The notes under the pieces were generated by a model, which saw only the letters and a list, made by a program, of their open reading frames with translations, was not told where the DNA came from and ran no database searches. Source: Notamacropus eugenii (Eukaryota > Chordata > Mammalia > Diprotodontia > Macropodidae). Taken from it: a stretch of DNA of 64,000 nucleotides. The position numbers and the translations under genes were made by a program. Position 1 is the stretch's first letter. Each line of letters begins with the position of its first letter. Location: assembly GCF_028372415.1 (NCBI RefSeq), contig NC_092875.1, positions 406,549,239 to 406,613,238 on the forward strand, read 5' to 3'. Positions 44,912-56,382 of this stretch are shown here, piece by piece.

Positions 44912-45865
44912 TTCTTGGTTCTCATTCTAGTTCCTTTGACTTCTGGAATATCCTATTCCAAGTCCTTTGATCCCTTAATGTAGAAGCTACCAGATTTTGT
45001 GTTATCCTGATTGTATTTCCACAATACTAGAATTGTTTCTTTCTAGCTGCTTGCAATATTTTCTCCTTGACCTAGGAACTCTGAAATTTGGTAACAATAT
45101 TCCTAGAAGTTTCTCTTTTCAGGTCTCTTTCAGGAAGTGATTGGTGGATTCTTTCAATATGTATTTTGCCTTCTGGTTCTAGAATATCAGGCAGTTTTCC
45201 TTGATAATTTCATGAAAGATGATGTCTAGGCTCTTTTTTTAATCATGGCTTTCAGGTAGGCTCATAATTTTTAAATTGTCTCTCCTGGATTTATTTTCCA
45301 GGTCAGTTGTTTTTCCAATGAGATATTTCACATTATCTTCCATTTTTTCATTCTTTTGGTTTTGTTTTGTGATTTCTTGGTTTCTCATAAAGTCATTAGC
45401 CTCCATCTGTTCCATTCTAATTTTGAAAGAACTATTTTTTTCAGTGAGCTTTTGAACCTCCTTTTCCATCTGGCTAATTCTGCTTTTGAAAGCATTCTTC
45501 TCCTCATTTGGCTTTTTGAACCTCTTTTGCCAATTGAGTTAGCCTATTTTTCAAGGTGTTATTTTCCTCAGCACTTTTTTGGGTCTCCTTTAGCAGGGTG
45601 TTTACCTGCTTTTCATGCTTTACCTGCATTTCTCTCATTTCTCTTCCCAGTTTTTCCTCCACCTCTCTAACTTGATTTTCAAAATCCTTTTTGAGCTCTT
45701 CCATGGCCTGAGCCCATTGGGTGGGCTGGGAAACAGAAGCCTTGACTTCTGAGTCTTTCCCTGATGGAAAGCATTGTTCTTCCACATCAGAAAGGAAGGG
45801 AGGAATTATCTGTTCACCAAGAAAGTAACTTTCTATAGTCTTATTTTTTTTCCCCTTTTCTGAGC
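44912..45865 (-). pseudogene. Broken HAL1 ORF1
   Basis: Open pieces at 45785-45504 (WAQAMEELKKDFENQVREVE, LGREMREMQVKHEKQVNTLL) and 45469-45239 (coiled coil to LENKSRRDNLKIMSLPESHD) are separated by frameshifts. The C-terminal RITYPAKLS box is absent because of the truncation. Confidence 0.8.
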
Positions 45866-46560
45866 ATTTTCCCAGCCAGTGACTTGACTTCTGAGTTTTC
45901 TTTCCACCCCCACCTCACCTCCAGATCCGCCCAGCCCAGCACTTGGGGTCTGAGATTCAAATGCTGCTTCCCAGCCTCAGGGCTTTGGGCAGGGGTGGGG
46001 CTGCTATTCAGTGTGAGATTAAGTTCAGGTGCTCAGGTCAGGGCAGGGCTGGGCCGTGCCAGGCAGGGCCACCTCACGGGCTCAGTTCCCTCAGGGGGTT
46101 TATGCAGAGACCTTCAACAATGGATTCAGGCTCCTGCCTGCTTGGGGAGCCCCTGTCTGCTCCCACCTCCGCTGCTGCCTCCCAAGGGGGCCCGAGTTAT
46201 GGGGGCACCCCACTCCCCTCTCGGCAAGCTGAGAAGACCCTTTCACCAACCTTTGGGGCCCGTGGGTAGAGGGACCTGCACGGCCGCTGGAGATTCCATC
46301 CCTGAAGCCCACTCGGATCCGCTTCTCTCGGCGCACACAGCCAAGGCAGGACTGGGCTCAGCTCCGGGTCCACAGCACGATGGACCTTTGGTGTCTGTTT
46401 TCAGGGCTCTCTGGAACAAAAATCTCGTCTGCTGCATTGTTCTGTGGCTTCTGCTGCTCCAGAATTTGTTAGGAGTTCTTCTTTACAGATATTTTATGGG
46501 CTGTGGGTTCGGAGCTAGCATATGTGAGTCTTTCTACTCTGCCATCTTGGCTCCGCCCCC
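44912..46560 (-). mobile_element. Half-L1 (HAL1-like), young subtype, 3' end missing
   Basis: The 5' end is at 46560 (reads GGGGGCGGAGCCAAGATGGC on the minus strand). It has the GC-rich young-type 5' UTR (46560-45870) and ORF1 from about 45865 down to 44912. The sequence stops within ORF1 just after the FQKSKE-like region, with no 3' UTR or poly(A). Loss of the 3' end must be a later deletion, because target-primed reverse transcription starts from the 3' end. Plus-strand open frames here (for example 45884-46711) are 5'-UTR shadows. Confidence 0.82.
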
Positions 46561-49216
46561 AATGCTGGAGATTTGCATGAAGAGTGTGCTTCCAAGAAAA
46601 TCCTATGCTAATGTTTCATTGTGGCATTTAAGTAACCCAGCTTTCAGAAGCTCTGGCAAGTTCTACCAAACAGAATCAGGAAAAGCTTATATAAACTCAT
46701 TTACAATTTGAATGCTAGCAACTAAAAAAGTATTCCACAGGGTGATACATTTTGTTCCCTCCTGAGAAATCCACTTTATGCTCAACAACAGATACCAAAA
46801 CAAGAAAAACCTTGTTTTCCCTCTGCTAAATCTTCCTCTGCTAAAGCAACCTAGAAGCCATTCATTACAATTAAACAAACACTTAGGACAAAACAAATAC
46901 AAAATACACAGAGGAAATCTTTTAGGGGAGAATACAAGCAAAGTGGGAAAGATAATTTAACAGTAGAACAAAGGCTCTGCAGGACACAAAAGGTGGCAGA
47001 AGGCTTGATTGAGATAGGACAGGATGGGTGGGGCTAGTGGATAGGGAAGGAAACTTCAGTCTAGACAGCCTATGACTGTCAAGAAGATTTAAAGTGATGG
47101 GGTGGTAGACTTTTCCTATGATCCACAATATAACTGGTTTGTTAATAACATCAACCCCTGAGCAAAAAGAAGGGCAGATTCCAAGTCCCTGGGCCTGCTT
47201 GATGATGGTGAGTATCAACAGTTCAAGCAAAGGTTGAAGACAAATTCCTGACTGGTTATAGAGAGGCCTGTCATATTCTAGGTACTCCTCCCTCAAATCT
47301 CAACCAGCTTGGCTTTGCCCCAGGACTCACTCCAAAATTAAGTAACTTATCTCCAAATTTCATTTATAACAAGATTGTTAGTATAAGTTTGGTTAATTTA
47401 CTGAAGTTGTCAAAAACTATTCTCAAAGAATTAAACTTTCAGAAGTCAAGAGAAATATTTCTCTCCTGTTCTCTCCCAAGTATTAAATAGTAGATGCTCT
47501 CTAAACAGGCAGTTGAGTGGTAATACCATGCAAGAAAAATGAAAGACAATTCACATATTAACTTACGTGTCCAATGGATTTACTTAGATACTGCTTAAAG
47601 AGTTAGCCCCTTGTTGACTGGGAAAGTTGTACTCCAACAGGATAGCCTCTAATAGCTGATCAAGGGCCTAAGAAAAATCTTCACATCTCCACACTGATGA
47701 GCTCTCATGCATGTAGCAAGCAGGCAGCACACATAATTGCTCAATTTCTGAGCTTTTAATAACTTAGAAAACCCACCTTTTTCAATTGAGAAAGTCACCA
47801 GGGTCTTAAGATGACTGATTAAGCAGGAATATATACCACCATAATACAAATTAGGATTTGAAATACTTGGCCTTAGTACCCTAAGTTAAGAGCTATAAAA
47901 TTTTTGGCTATACCCACTCAGATCATGAGGTATCCCATTATCTGGTTAAGATGGATGGTGTGTGGGTGTGGGTGTTGTATTTTGGTTCATTTCTAAAGGT
48001 TTTTCAGCTTCATGGGAGCTGACAGAGCTTCTGCTCTGTTGGTACAACCTTTGAGAACTGCACTCCACTAGGCGGCATCATAGCAGAACATTTGTGCAAA
48101 ATCTCCAAGGGTACTATTTAATAGTATCTCATGTTCTTTGAGATTTTTAAGTAAAGCCTATGTAATAGAAATTATTAAAACATCATAAAAAGTCATTTTT
48201 AGTATGCCACCATCAAATTACATCTATCTTTTTGGCTAAATGATGATCACATTCATTAGAACACTGAGAATTTTCTAACATAGGTGAAACAATAAAATTC
48301 TGACTTCTGTTGTCTGATCCCTACCAGATATCTTCTACATTTTGGTAGAGGTAATGGTAATAATCTGAAGATTAAGAGGCAAAGTCAGGCCAAAAACAAG
48401 ACAATTCTCAAATGGCCATCAATGACCCCCTTTTCCCTTTATGATCACCTCCTTTCTTAGGCCCTCTTCTTTTGGAATCAAGCATAATATGAAGATGGAA
48501 GAAATAAACAGGATCAATACAATCCAAATTCCCTTCTCCTTCAACACTTCTTACAACTTATATCTCAAATTTAAGCAGTAAAACAGCAATCTAAGAACCT
48601 GTGTTTGGGCTTTTATTCAGTATGTTTACAAGGAAAGTTTAGAGACTTTTCTGTCATGTCATTGGGTACAGAGATCACATTTCAAGTATTTAACAAACTT
48701 CACCATATAATTTAATCATCTAAATCAAAATCACTGAATTAAGTGATACGCTAAAACAAATACACTATTTGTTTTACATAAATTATTTTATAATCGCATG
48801 GTGACACTATTGCTTTAAAGGTTTCTTTTAGGAAAAAATGAAAAAGGACCCCAAAATTTTAAATCAAAAATGTTTCACATCTTCTTGGTTATTTTATAGG
48901 TTCAAAAAGCACCAATAATATTTTAAGACTTAATATAGATATGAAACATGTCAAACTCCTAAATAATAAAACAGAAGTAAACATGACATTTAGAATGCTT
49001 CAATCTTTCCAGTAAACACCATTTGTATTAGTAACCACAACATTTCAACATTTAGCATTTCACGTAAACAGCAAGTAAAGAATTTTATTTTTTTGAAGAT
49101 TAGGGGAAGATTACAGGATGCACAGGGAGTTACCAACACAGTGTCATACTTTCTTTAAAACTCAAAACCATCTTCACTGCATCAAAACTGTATCTGGAAC
49201 TTGAATAATTTTGGCT
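46561..49216. other. DDX4 3' flank / 3' UTR region, no further gene recognised
   Basis: About 2.6 kb, mostly single-copy. The part next to 49217 must contain the DDX4 3' UTR. AATAAA on the minus strand occurs at 49089-49084, about 130 bases after the stop, and TTTATT (complement AATAAA) also occurs further down, for example near 48615. I cannot say which site is used. Open frames at 46687-47296 and 47649-47849 have no recognised homology. Confidence 0.4.
49084..49089 (-). terminator. DDX4: Candidate DDX4 polyadenylation signal
   Basis: AATAAA on the minus strand, about 130 bases downstream of the DDX4 stop codon. Its use is an inference. Confidence 0.35.
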
Positions 49217-49303
49217 TTAATCCCATGACTCATCATCTACTGGATTTGGAGCTTGTGCAGAAGAAAACCCTACAATGTTCATGCTGCTCTTCCCTTGGTA
49301 ACT
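49217..49303 (-). CDS. DDX4: DDX4 (VASA) terminal coding exon
   Basis: DDX4 is the germ-cell DEAD-box RNA helicase of nuage and piRNA pathways. This exon encodes the last 28 residues and the TAA stop: SYQGKSSMNIVGFSSAQAPN followed by PVDDESWD. The end DDESWD, with an acidic run and penultimate Trp, is the VASA C-terminal signature. A splice acceptor TTTGTAG lies directly upstream (49310-49304). The junction is phase 0, matching the preceding exon that ends DTRK. The exon is separated from its neighbour by a 5.6-kb intron that carries a young antisense HAL1. Confidence 0.93.
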   Translation of the reverse strand, partial: SYQGKSSMNIVGFSSAQAPNPVDDESWD

Positions 49304-49623
49304 CTACAAAATTAAAAAAAAAACAACTGTGTAACTATCACATTAGTTTAACCTCACTTTGAAAATAGCACCCTCATTCAGGATGAACTTTTTTTCAATT
49401 TAAAACAGAATGTAATCCTCACTAATTCTAACTGGATACAGGTTCAATCTAAATTAAAAGATGAAATAACAGTTAAATAAACTTTAATTTTTAAAAATTC
49501 TAACCATGTTGGCCCTAAAGTACCTTCTTAAATGAACAGGTAACAATACTTGTAATTAGCATACCACTTGCTTCTCAATACAAAGTAAATATTCTAAAAT
49601 TATTGTCAAATAACAAATAGCCT

Positions 49624-50458
49624 GGGAGCCAAGATGGCGGAGTAGAAAGATGCACATACACATAGCTCCGAACCCACAACCCACAGAACGGCTAGAGGGG
49701 ACCAACCCACGGTGAATTCTGCACCCAGACGCCATGGAATATTGGAGCGAGGGAGATTTCTGTTCCGGAGAGACCTACAAACCTCTCGCGGGGGGTCCTT
49801 CGCGCTGTGGACTGGGCGCCGGGACTGGGAGCTGAGTGCAGCCCTGCAGCGGCCGCGACACCGCGAGGAAAAGATCCGAATGGGCTAAGGGGACGAGATA
49901 TCCTGCGGCCACGAGGGTCCCTCCACCCACAGAGGGCCCTGCAAACCTCTCGGAAAAGGTCCGTCGTGCTGCAGACGCGGAGCCCAGCCCGGACCTGCGG
50001 CGGCCACGGCTCCGAGAGGTACAGATCCGAGCAGGCTTCAGGGACAGGATCTCCAGTGGCCGCACAAGCCCCCCCACCCACAGGTGACGGGGGTCGGTGA
50101 GAGAGTCTCTTTGGCAGGTCGAGAGGGGAGTGGGGTGCCCCCATGGCTCGGGCCCCCCCCGGGAGATAGAAGCTGAGAGGCGGCTGCAGACAGGGGCTCC
50201 CCAAGCGGGTGGGAGCCTGGATCCATTGTGGAAGGTCTGTGCATAAACCCCCTGAGGGAACTGGGCCTGAGAGGCGGCCCTGCCCCAACCTGACCATCTG
50301 AACTTAATTCTCACAGTGAATAGCAGCCCTGCCCCTGCCAAAAGCCCTAAGGCGGGAAGCAGCATTTGAATCTCAGTCCCCAAACGCTGGCTGGGAGGAC
50401 CAGGAGGCGAGGTGGGTGTGAGGAGAATATTCAGAGGTCAAGCCACTGGCTGGGGAGA
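49624..50458 (+). promoter_or_regulatory. HAL1 5' UTR / internal promoter (young subtype)
   Basis: About 835 bp, GC-rich and dense in CpG (for example 49790-50030). It starts with a YY1-like GCCAAGATGGCGG at 49628-49640, the same place where primate L1 5' UTRs carry a YY1 site that sets the transcription start. Overlapping open frames on both strands (49692-50383 minus; 49807-50100 plus) are GC-driven and have stops in sister copies, so I do not call them genes. Confidence 0.65.
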
Positions 50459-51547
50459 ATGCCCAGAAAAGGGAAAAGAAATAAAACTATTGAAGGGTAC
50501 TTTCTCAGAGAAAAGACACCTCCTCCCTTCCTTTCTGACGAGGAAGAACAATGCTTACCATCAGGCAAAGACACAGAAATCAAGGATTCTGTGTCCCAGC
50601 CCACCCAATGGGCTCAGGCCATGGAAGAACTCAAAAAGAATTTTGAAAGTCAAGTTGGAGAGGTGGAGGAAAAACTGGGAAGAGAAATGAGAGGGATGAA
50701 AGAGAAGCATGAAAGGCAGATCAGCTCCCTGCTAAAGGAGAACCAAAAAAATGTTGAAGAAATTAACACCTTGGAAACTAGCCTAACTCAATTGGCAAAA
50801 GAGGTTCAAAAGGCCAACGAGGAGAAGAATGCTTTCAAAAGCAGAATTAGCCAAATGGAAAAGGAGATTCAAAAGCTCACTGAAGAAAATAGATCTTTCA
50901 AAACTGGAATGGTACAGATGGACGCTAAGGACTTTATGAGAAAGACAGATATCACAGAACATAGCGTGAAGATTCGAAAAATGGAAGATAATGTGAAATA
51001 TCTTATTGGAAAAGCAACTGACCTGGAAAACAGAATCAGGAGAGACAATGTAAAAATTCTGGGACTACCTGAAAACCATGATCAAGAGATGAGCCTAGAC
51101 ATCATCTTCCATGAAATTATCAAGGAAAACTGCCCTGAGATTCTAGAACCAGAGGGCAAAATAAATATTCAAGGAATCCGCAGAACACCGCATGAAAGAG
51201 ATCCAAAAAGAGAAACTCCTAGGAACATTGTGGCCAAATTCCAGAACTCCCAGGTGAAAGAGAAAATATTGCAAGCAGCTAGAAAGAAACAATTCAAGTA
51301 TTGTGGAAATACAATCAGGATAACACAAGATCTAGCACCCTCTACATTAAGGGATCGAAGGGAATGGAATAGGATATTCCAGAAGTCAAAGGAACTAGGA
51401 CTAAAACCAAGAATCACCTACCCAGCAAAACTGAGTATAATACTTCAAGAGAAAAAATGGTCTTTCAATGAAATAGAGGATTTTCAAATTTTCTTGATGA
51501 AAAGACCAGAGCTGAAAAGAAAATTTGACTTTCTAACACAAGATTGA
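50459..51547 (+). CDS. HAL1 ORF1 protein (intact, L1 ORF1p-like nucleic-acid chaperone)
   Basis: An uninterrupted 362-codon frame. The start is chosen at MPRKGKRNK (A at -3) because the same N-terminus opens the ORF of the sister copy at 58837; an in-frame upstream ATG at 50366 lies in the 5' UTR. Layout: basic head 1-9; acidic DEEEQ about 27-31; long heptad-rich coiled coil about 50-180; an RRM-like domain with NVKILGLPE (197-205) and PRNIVAKF (254-261); then a C-terminal domain with RITYPAKLS (318-326). These match L1 ORF1p, a trimeric single-strand-nucleic-acid-binding chaperone. It should bind its own RNA; reverse transcriptase must come from elsewhere. Confidence 0.92.
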   Translation: MPRKGKRNKTIEGYFLREKTPPPFLSDEEEQCLPSGKDTEIKDSVSQPTQWAQAMEELKKNFESQVGEVEEKLGREMRGMKEKHERQISSLLKENQKNVEEINTLETSLTQLAKEVQKANEEKNAFKSRISQMEKEIQKLTEENRSFKTGMVQMDAKDFMRKTDITEHSVKIRKMEDNVKYLIGKATDLENRIRRDNVKILGLPENHDQEMSLDIIFHEIIKENCPEILEPEGKINIQGIRRTPHERDPKRETPRNIVAKFQNSQVKEKILQAARKKQFKYCGNTIRITQDLAPSTLRDRREWNRIFQKSKELGLKPRITYPAKLSIILQEKKWSFNEIEDFQIFLMKRPELKRKFDFLTQD

Positions 51548-52548
51548 AGAGAACCATGAAAAGGTGAACAGCAAAGAGAAGTCATAAGGGACTTACTAAA
51601 GTTGAACTGTTTACATTCCTACATGGAAAGACAATATTTGTAACTCTTGAAACATTTCAGTATCTGGGTACTGGGTGGGAGTACACACACACACACATGG
51701 ACACACGTACACATACATAGAGACAGAGTGCACAGAGTGAATTGAAGAGGATGGGATCATATCTTAAAAAAAAAAAATGAAATTAAGCAGTGAGAGAGAA
51801 ATATTGGGAGGAGAAAGGGAGAAGTTGAATGGGGCAAATTATCTCTCATAAAAGAGGCAAGCAAAAGACTTATTAGTGGAGGGATAAAGAGGGGAGGCAA
51901 GAGAAAAACATGAGGTCTACTCTCATCACATTCCACTAAAGGAAAGAATAAAATGCACACTCATTTTGATAAGAAAACCTATCTCATAATACAGGAGAGT
52001 GGGGGACAGGGGCACAAGCAGGGTGGAGGGGAGGATGGAGGGGAGGGCATGGGGAGGAGAATGCAATCCGAGGTCGACACTCATGGGGAGGGAAAGGATC
52101 ATAAGAGAATAGAAGTAATGGGGGTCAGGATAGGATGGAGGGAAATATAATTAGTCCTATACAACACAACTAGTATGGAAATCTTTTGCAAAACTACACA
52201 GATTTGGCCTATATTGAATTGCTTGCCTTCCAAAGGGAAGGGGTGGGGAGGGAGGGAGCTAAAGAAGTTGGAACTCAAAGTGTTAGGATCAAATGTAATG
52301 TTCTTACCACTGGGAAATAAGAAATACAGGTTAAGGGGTCAAGAAAGCTATCGGGCCCTACAGGACAAAAGAGAAGACGGAGACAAGGGCAGAGAGGGAG
52401 GATAGAAGAGAGAGCAGATTGGTCACAGGGGCAATTAGAATGCTTGGGTTTGGGGGGGGGAGGGGATAAAAGGGGAGAAAATTTGTAACCCAAAATGTTG
52501 TGAAAATAAATGTTAAAAGTTAAATAAAAAAAAAATAACAAATAGCCT

Positions 52549-53180
52549 TTCCTATTACAGGATTTCAGAGTTGAAACAAGTCTTTAACAAGGTCAACGTT
52601 ACTAAATTACATATTCCTTTTTCCTGCCAGCTAGCAGGTTGGCAAACTAGCATTACAAAAACAAATAAGCACAAACTTGTGCTTATCTAACTCAGTCAAA
52701 GGTATTGCAGCTAGTAATTTCTTGACTTGCCTAAATGAAAATTTTATCATTCAACAGGCAGAGAGAGCATAAAGGGGAAATTCAATTTCTATATATGAAT
52801 CTCTTAAAAAGGAGGAACTGGTTGCTTTGGTGAAAATGGGGGAGGGGGACAGGGAGCAATGATGAAGAAAAGGAATATCTTATCATAGAGCAAAGGAATT
52901 CTGAGCATTGTCTGACATCTATCCCTAAACTGTGGAGAAAGCAGATTTCAATGGGGTTACAAGCAGTATGTTGTAAAATATAAATAATAATGGAAATAAA
53001 TGTAGTAAAAGTCCTATGTAGTAAAATGCTTCAGGGAAGTCTGATTGGAGGAATGGTGGAGCACTAAACTCCTCCCAAACTTTTCCTTTATAGAGGGCAA
53101 GACCCAAACCTTCCAACTCACTGTCAACTTTCCATCTGCATTTGTTCTTGGTTTGAATTCCATAAAACAAGATGCTCCCC
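52549..53180. other. DDX4 intron, no gene recognised
   Basis: Intronic sequence. No repeat recognised with confidence. The minus-strand open frame 53490-53014 overlaps an L2-like tail and has no recognised homology. Confidence 0.4.
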
Positions 53181-53184
53181 ATAC

Positions 53185-53365
53185 TAGGTACCCCAAGATA
53201 TGTCCCTCTTGCTTTCCAGCTTCCTTTTGTGTACTGTCTTCCTCCGTTAGATTATAAGCTCTTTGAGAGCAGGGACTGTCTTTACTTCTTTTACTTGTAT
53301 CCCCAAGGTCTGAGGACACAATGCTTTGCACACAGTAGGCACTTAATAAATGTTTACTGAATTGG
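53185..53365 (+). mobile_element. L2-type LINE 3' end
   Basis: 'TTATAAGCTCTTTGAGAGCA', 'GGACTGTCTTTACTTC', 'TTGCACACAGTAGGCACTTA' and 'ATAAATGTTTACTGAATTGG' form a well-kept L2 tail. Confidence 0.8.
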
Positions 53366-53399
53366 GAGAGGAGATGTTCAAGAATAAAATTCTTAAGAT

Positions 53400-54330
53400 A
53401 CAAAGATGAAAGCTTCCAATGACAAAATAAAAAGTCATGTTTGTCCAAAGAGACCCATGTGGATGCACAGGAGACTGACTCACCAGCCAATTTGGAGTTT
53501 TAAAAGAGAACCGGACAACTGTCTTGATGAAAGGGAACATGAAGGGGTGTCATGTAGAAGAGAGTTTAGATTTATTTTGTTTGGCCCAGAGTGCGACGGA
53601 TAGAAACTGAAGAAACAAATTTAGGTTTTGAAAATACTTCCTAACAAATTAGAGCTCCCCAAAGAGGTAGCAGGTTCCTCTTCTTCGGAGATCTTAAAGC
53701 ACAGGTTGGAAGATCATTTCTTGGGTGTTTTAATGGGATTCCTGTGTATATGTATTGAACTAGGTGGCTGTTGAGGTTCCTTACAATTCACAAATTCTGT
53801 GGCATGATTAGAGAGCACTTTTCCTTAAAAAAGATCTCGGGGTTTTAGTAAACTGCAAAAACTCAACATTAGCCAATAGTACTTTAATTGGAATCAAAAA
53901 AGCTAATGTGATAATGGGCTGCATTAAAAGAAGTACAGCTTTGAAGAATAAGGGGATAAAGTCTCACTATTCTCTGCCCTGGTCAGAACACAACCAAAAT
54001 ACTGTGCTCTGTTCTGGGTACCACAGTTTAAGGAGGACACTGTTAATTAAGACAATGTTCAGAAGGGAAATGCAGATGGTAATAAGCCTTGATTCCATGC
54101 CCTCTATTAGTGAAAGGGAATGAAAATATTTAATCTGAAGAAGAAAAGGATGGACAAGATAGTTGTCTTTAAGTATCTGAAAAATTGTCATTTAGAAAAC
54201 ACATTAAATTTGTTCTTTTTTCCTGCCTGAAGGCAGAACCAAGAACAGTGGGTAAAATTTAGAGAGCCAAATTTTGGCTTGCCATGAGAAAAACTTCCTA
54301 ATGATGACACCTATCCAAAGGTAAAATGTA
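53400..54330 (+). mobile_element. CR1/L3-type LINE 3' region
   Basis: 'AGAGCTCCCCAAAGAGGTAG', 'GATCATTTCTTGGGTGTTTT', 'CTAGGTGGCTGTTGAGGTTC', 'CTGTGCTCTGTTCTGGGTAC' and 'AAAAACTTCCTAATGATGAC' are typical CR1/L3 3'-region blocks, though their order suggests two overlapping fragments. Confidence 0.6.
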
Positions 54331-54334
54331 CTAA

Positions 54335-54622
54335 GTTGGAAATGGTAAACCACTCCAGTGTGTTGGTCCTTCATGCCAAAGAAGACCATGCCATCAGAGA
54401 AATGATGACATGACTTGCACTTGACTTTGTTTAGAGTGAAGGAGGGCTGTGCAGGTCACCAGCAATATGACTGGAGATGACCCAGGTTGAGGCAACTGGG
54501 GTAAGTGACTTGGCCAAGGTCATATAGCTAGTGGATGTCAAGTGTGTGAGGTGAGATTTGAACTCAGGTCTTCCTGACTCCTGCACTGGTGCTCTATCTA
54601 CTGCACCACCTAGCTGGTCCAG
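54335..54622 (-). mobile_element. tRNA-derived SINE with long 3' half (antisense)
   Basis: Complement of the SINE type at 21438: 'GAAGACCATGCCATCAGAGA', 'GACTTGCACTTGACTTTG', 'TGACTGGAGATGACCCAGG', 'AAGTGACTTGGCCAAGGTCA' and 'CACCACCTAGCTGG'. Confidence 0.8.
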
Positions 54623-54778
54623 TAACTTGGAAAATAGTGGGTTGAAGGGAGAGGTTGGGTAACAATTTTCTATGGTGTAAAGAGGGTTCTTCTTTTCAAA
54701 GGAGCAAATGAACTGAGAGGTGTCTTTCAAAATCTCAAGTTCTGCAATTTCATGAGGAGGAAGAATCCAAGCAGAGAG

Positions 54779-54880
54779 GGGGTGTGTGTATGTCTGTGTG
54801 TGTGTGTGTGTGTGTATGTGTGTGTGTGTCTGTGTGTCTGTCTGTGTGTCTGTGTCTGTGTGTGTGTGTGTGTGTGTGTT
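54779..54880. repeat. (GT)n microsatellite
   Basis: GT run with TATG/TCTG interruptions in the last DDX4 intron, 40 bp from the donor of the penultimate exon. The C/V-rich translation is an artefact. Confidence 0.95.
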
Positions 54881-54919
54881 GCTCTAAATATTTCTGAAAT
54901 AGTTTTTTATCCAACTAAC

Positions 54920-55033
54920 CTTTCGAGTATCCACTGAGGCAAACACATTTCCTCTTGAAGTACCACCACTGAAGCCAGGGACATATGTACTGAAAGCAAT
55001 TTCTTCTAACCATGCAGGGACATCCTGTTGAGC
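54920..55033 (-). CDS. DDX4: DDX4 (VASA) penultimate coding exon
   Basis: 114 bp, 38 codons, phase 0 at both ends. It encodes AQQDVPAWLEEIAFSTYVPG followed by FSGGTSRGNVFASVDTRK, the segment after the helicase core in vertebrate VASA, including the conserved VPAWLEE box. The acceptor CTATTTAG and donor GTTAGT flank it. VPAWLEE-type sequences are typical of the DDX3/VASA subfamily. Confidence 0.96.
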
Positions 55034-55178
55034 CTAAATAGAAACATATACCTTAAAACCAGCAATTACTACCCCATCTCCAAATTGTATAAGTGAAGCA
55101 ATCACAATAGATTACATCTCCTGAGTTTTGCTTCATATAAACTTTTCCACTTAACAACATAAGATGTGAAATTTCTTA

Positions 55179-56382
<1,204 letters not shown>

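Larger units (their letters stand above)
49624..52532 (+). mobile_element. Half-L1 (HAL1-like) retrotransposon, young, full length
   Basis: Flanked by a perfect 16-bp duplication AAATAACAAATAGCCT (49608-49623 and 52533-52548). The order is: first bases GGGAGCCAAGATGGCGG (YY1-like box), GC-rich CpG-rich 5' UTR to 50458, intact ORF1 (50459-51547), ~985-bp 3' UTR with G-rich purine tracts, AATAAA, and A tail. No ORF2 or ORF2 fragment lies after ORF1. It must therefore borrow reverse transcriptase, presumably from L1, whose 3' tail resembles its own. It lies in the last DDX4 intron, antisense to DDX4. Confidence 0.92.

Noticed and set aside
45884..46711. 275-codon plus-strand open frame rich in Pro/Gly/Leu
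   Set aside because: It is the complement of the GC-rich HAL1 5' UTR. The frame is not conserved in the sister copies at 49.6 and 59.5 kb, and long open frames are expected by chance at this GC content.
49692..50383. Two overlapping ~200-codon minus-strand frames
   Set aside because: They lie in the CpG-rich 5' UTR of the young HAL1, overlap each other in different frames and have no recognised domain.
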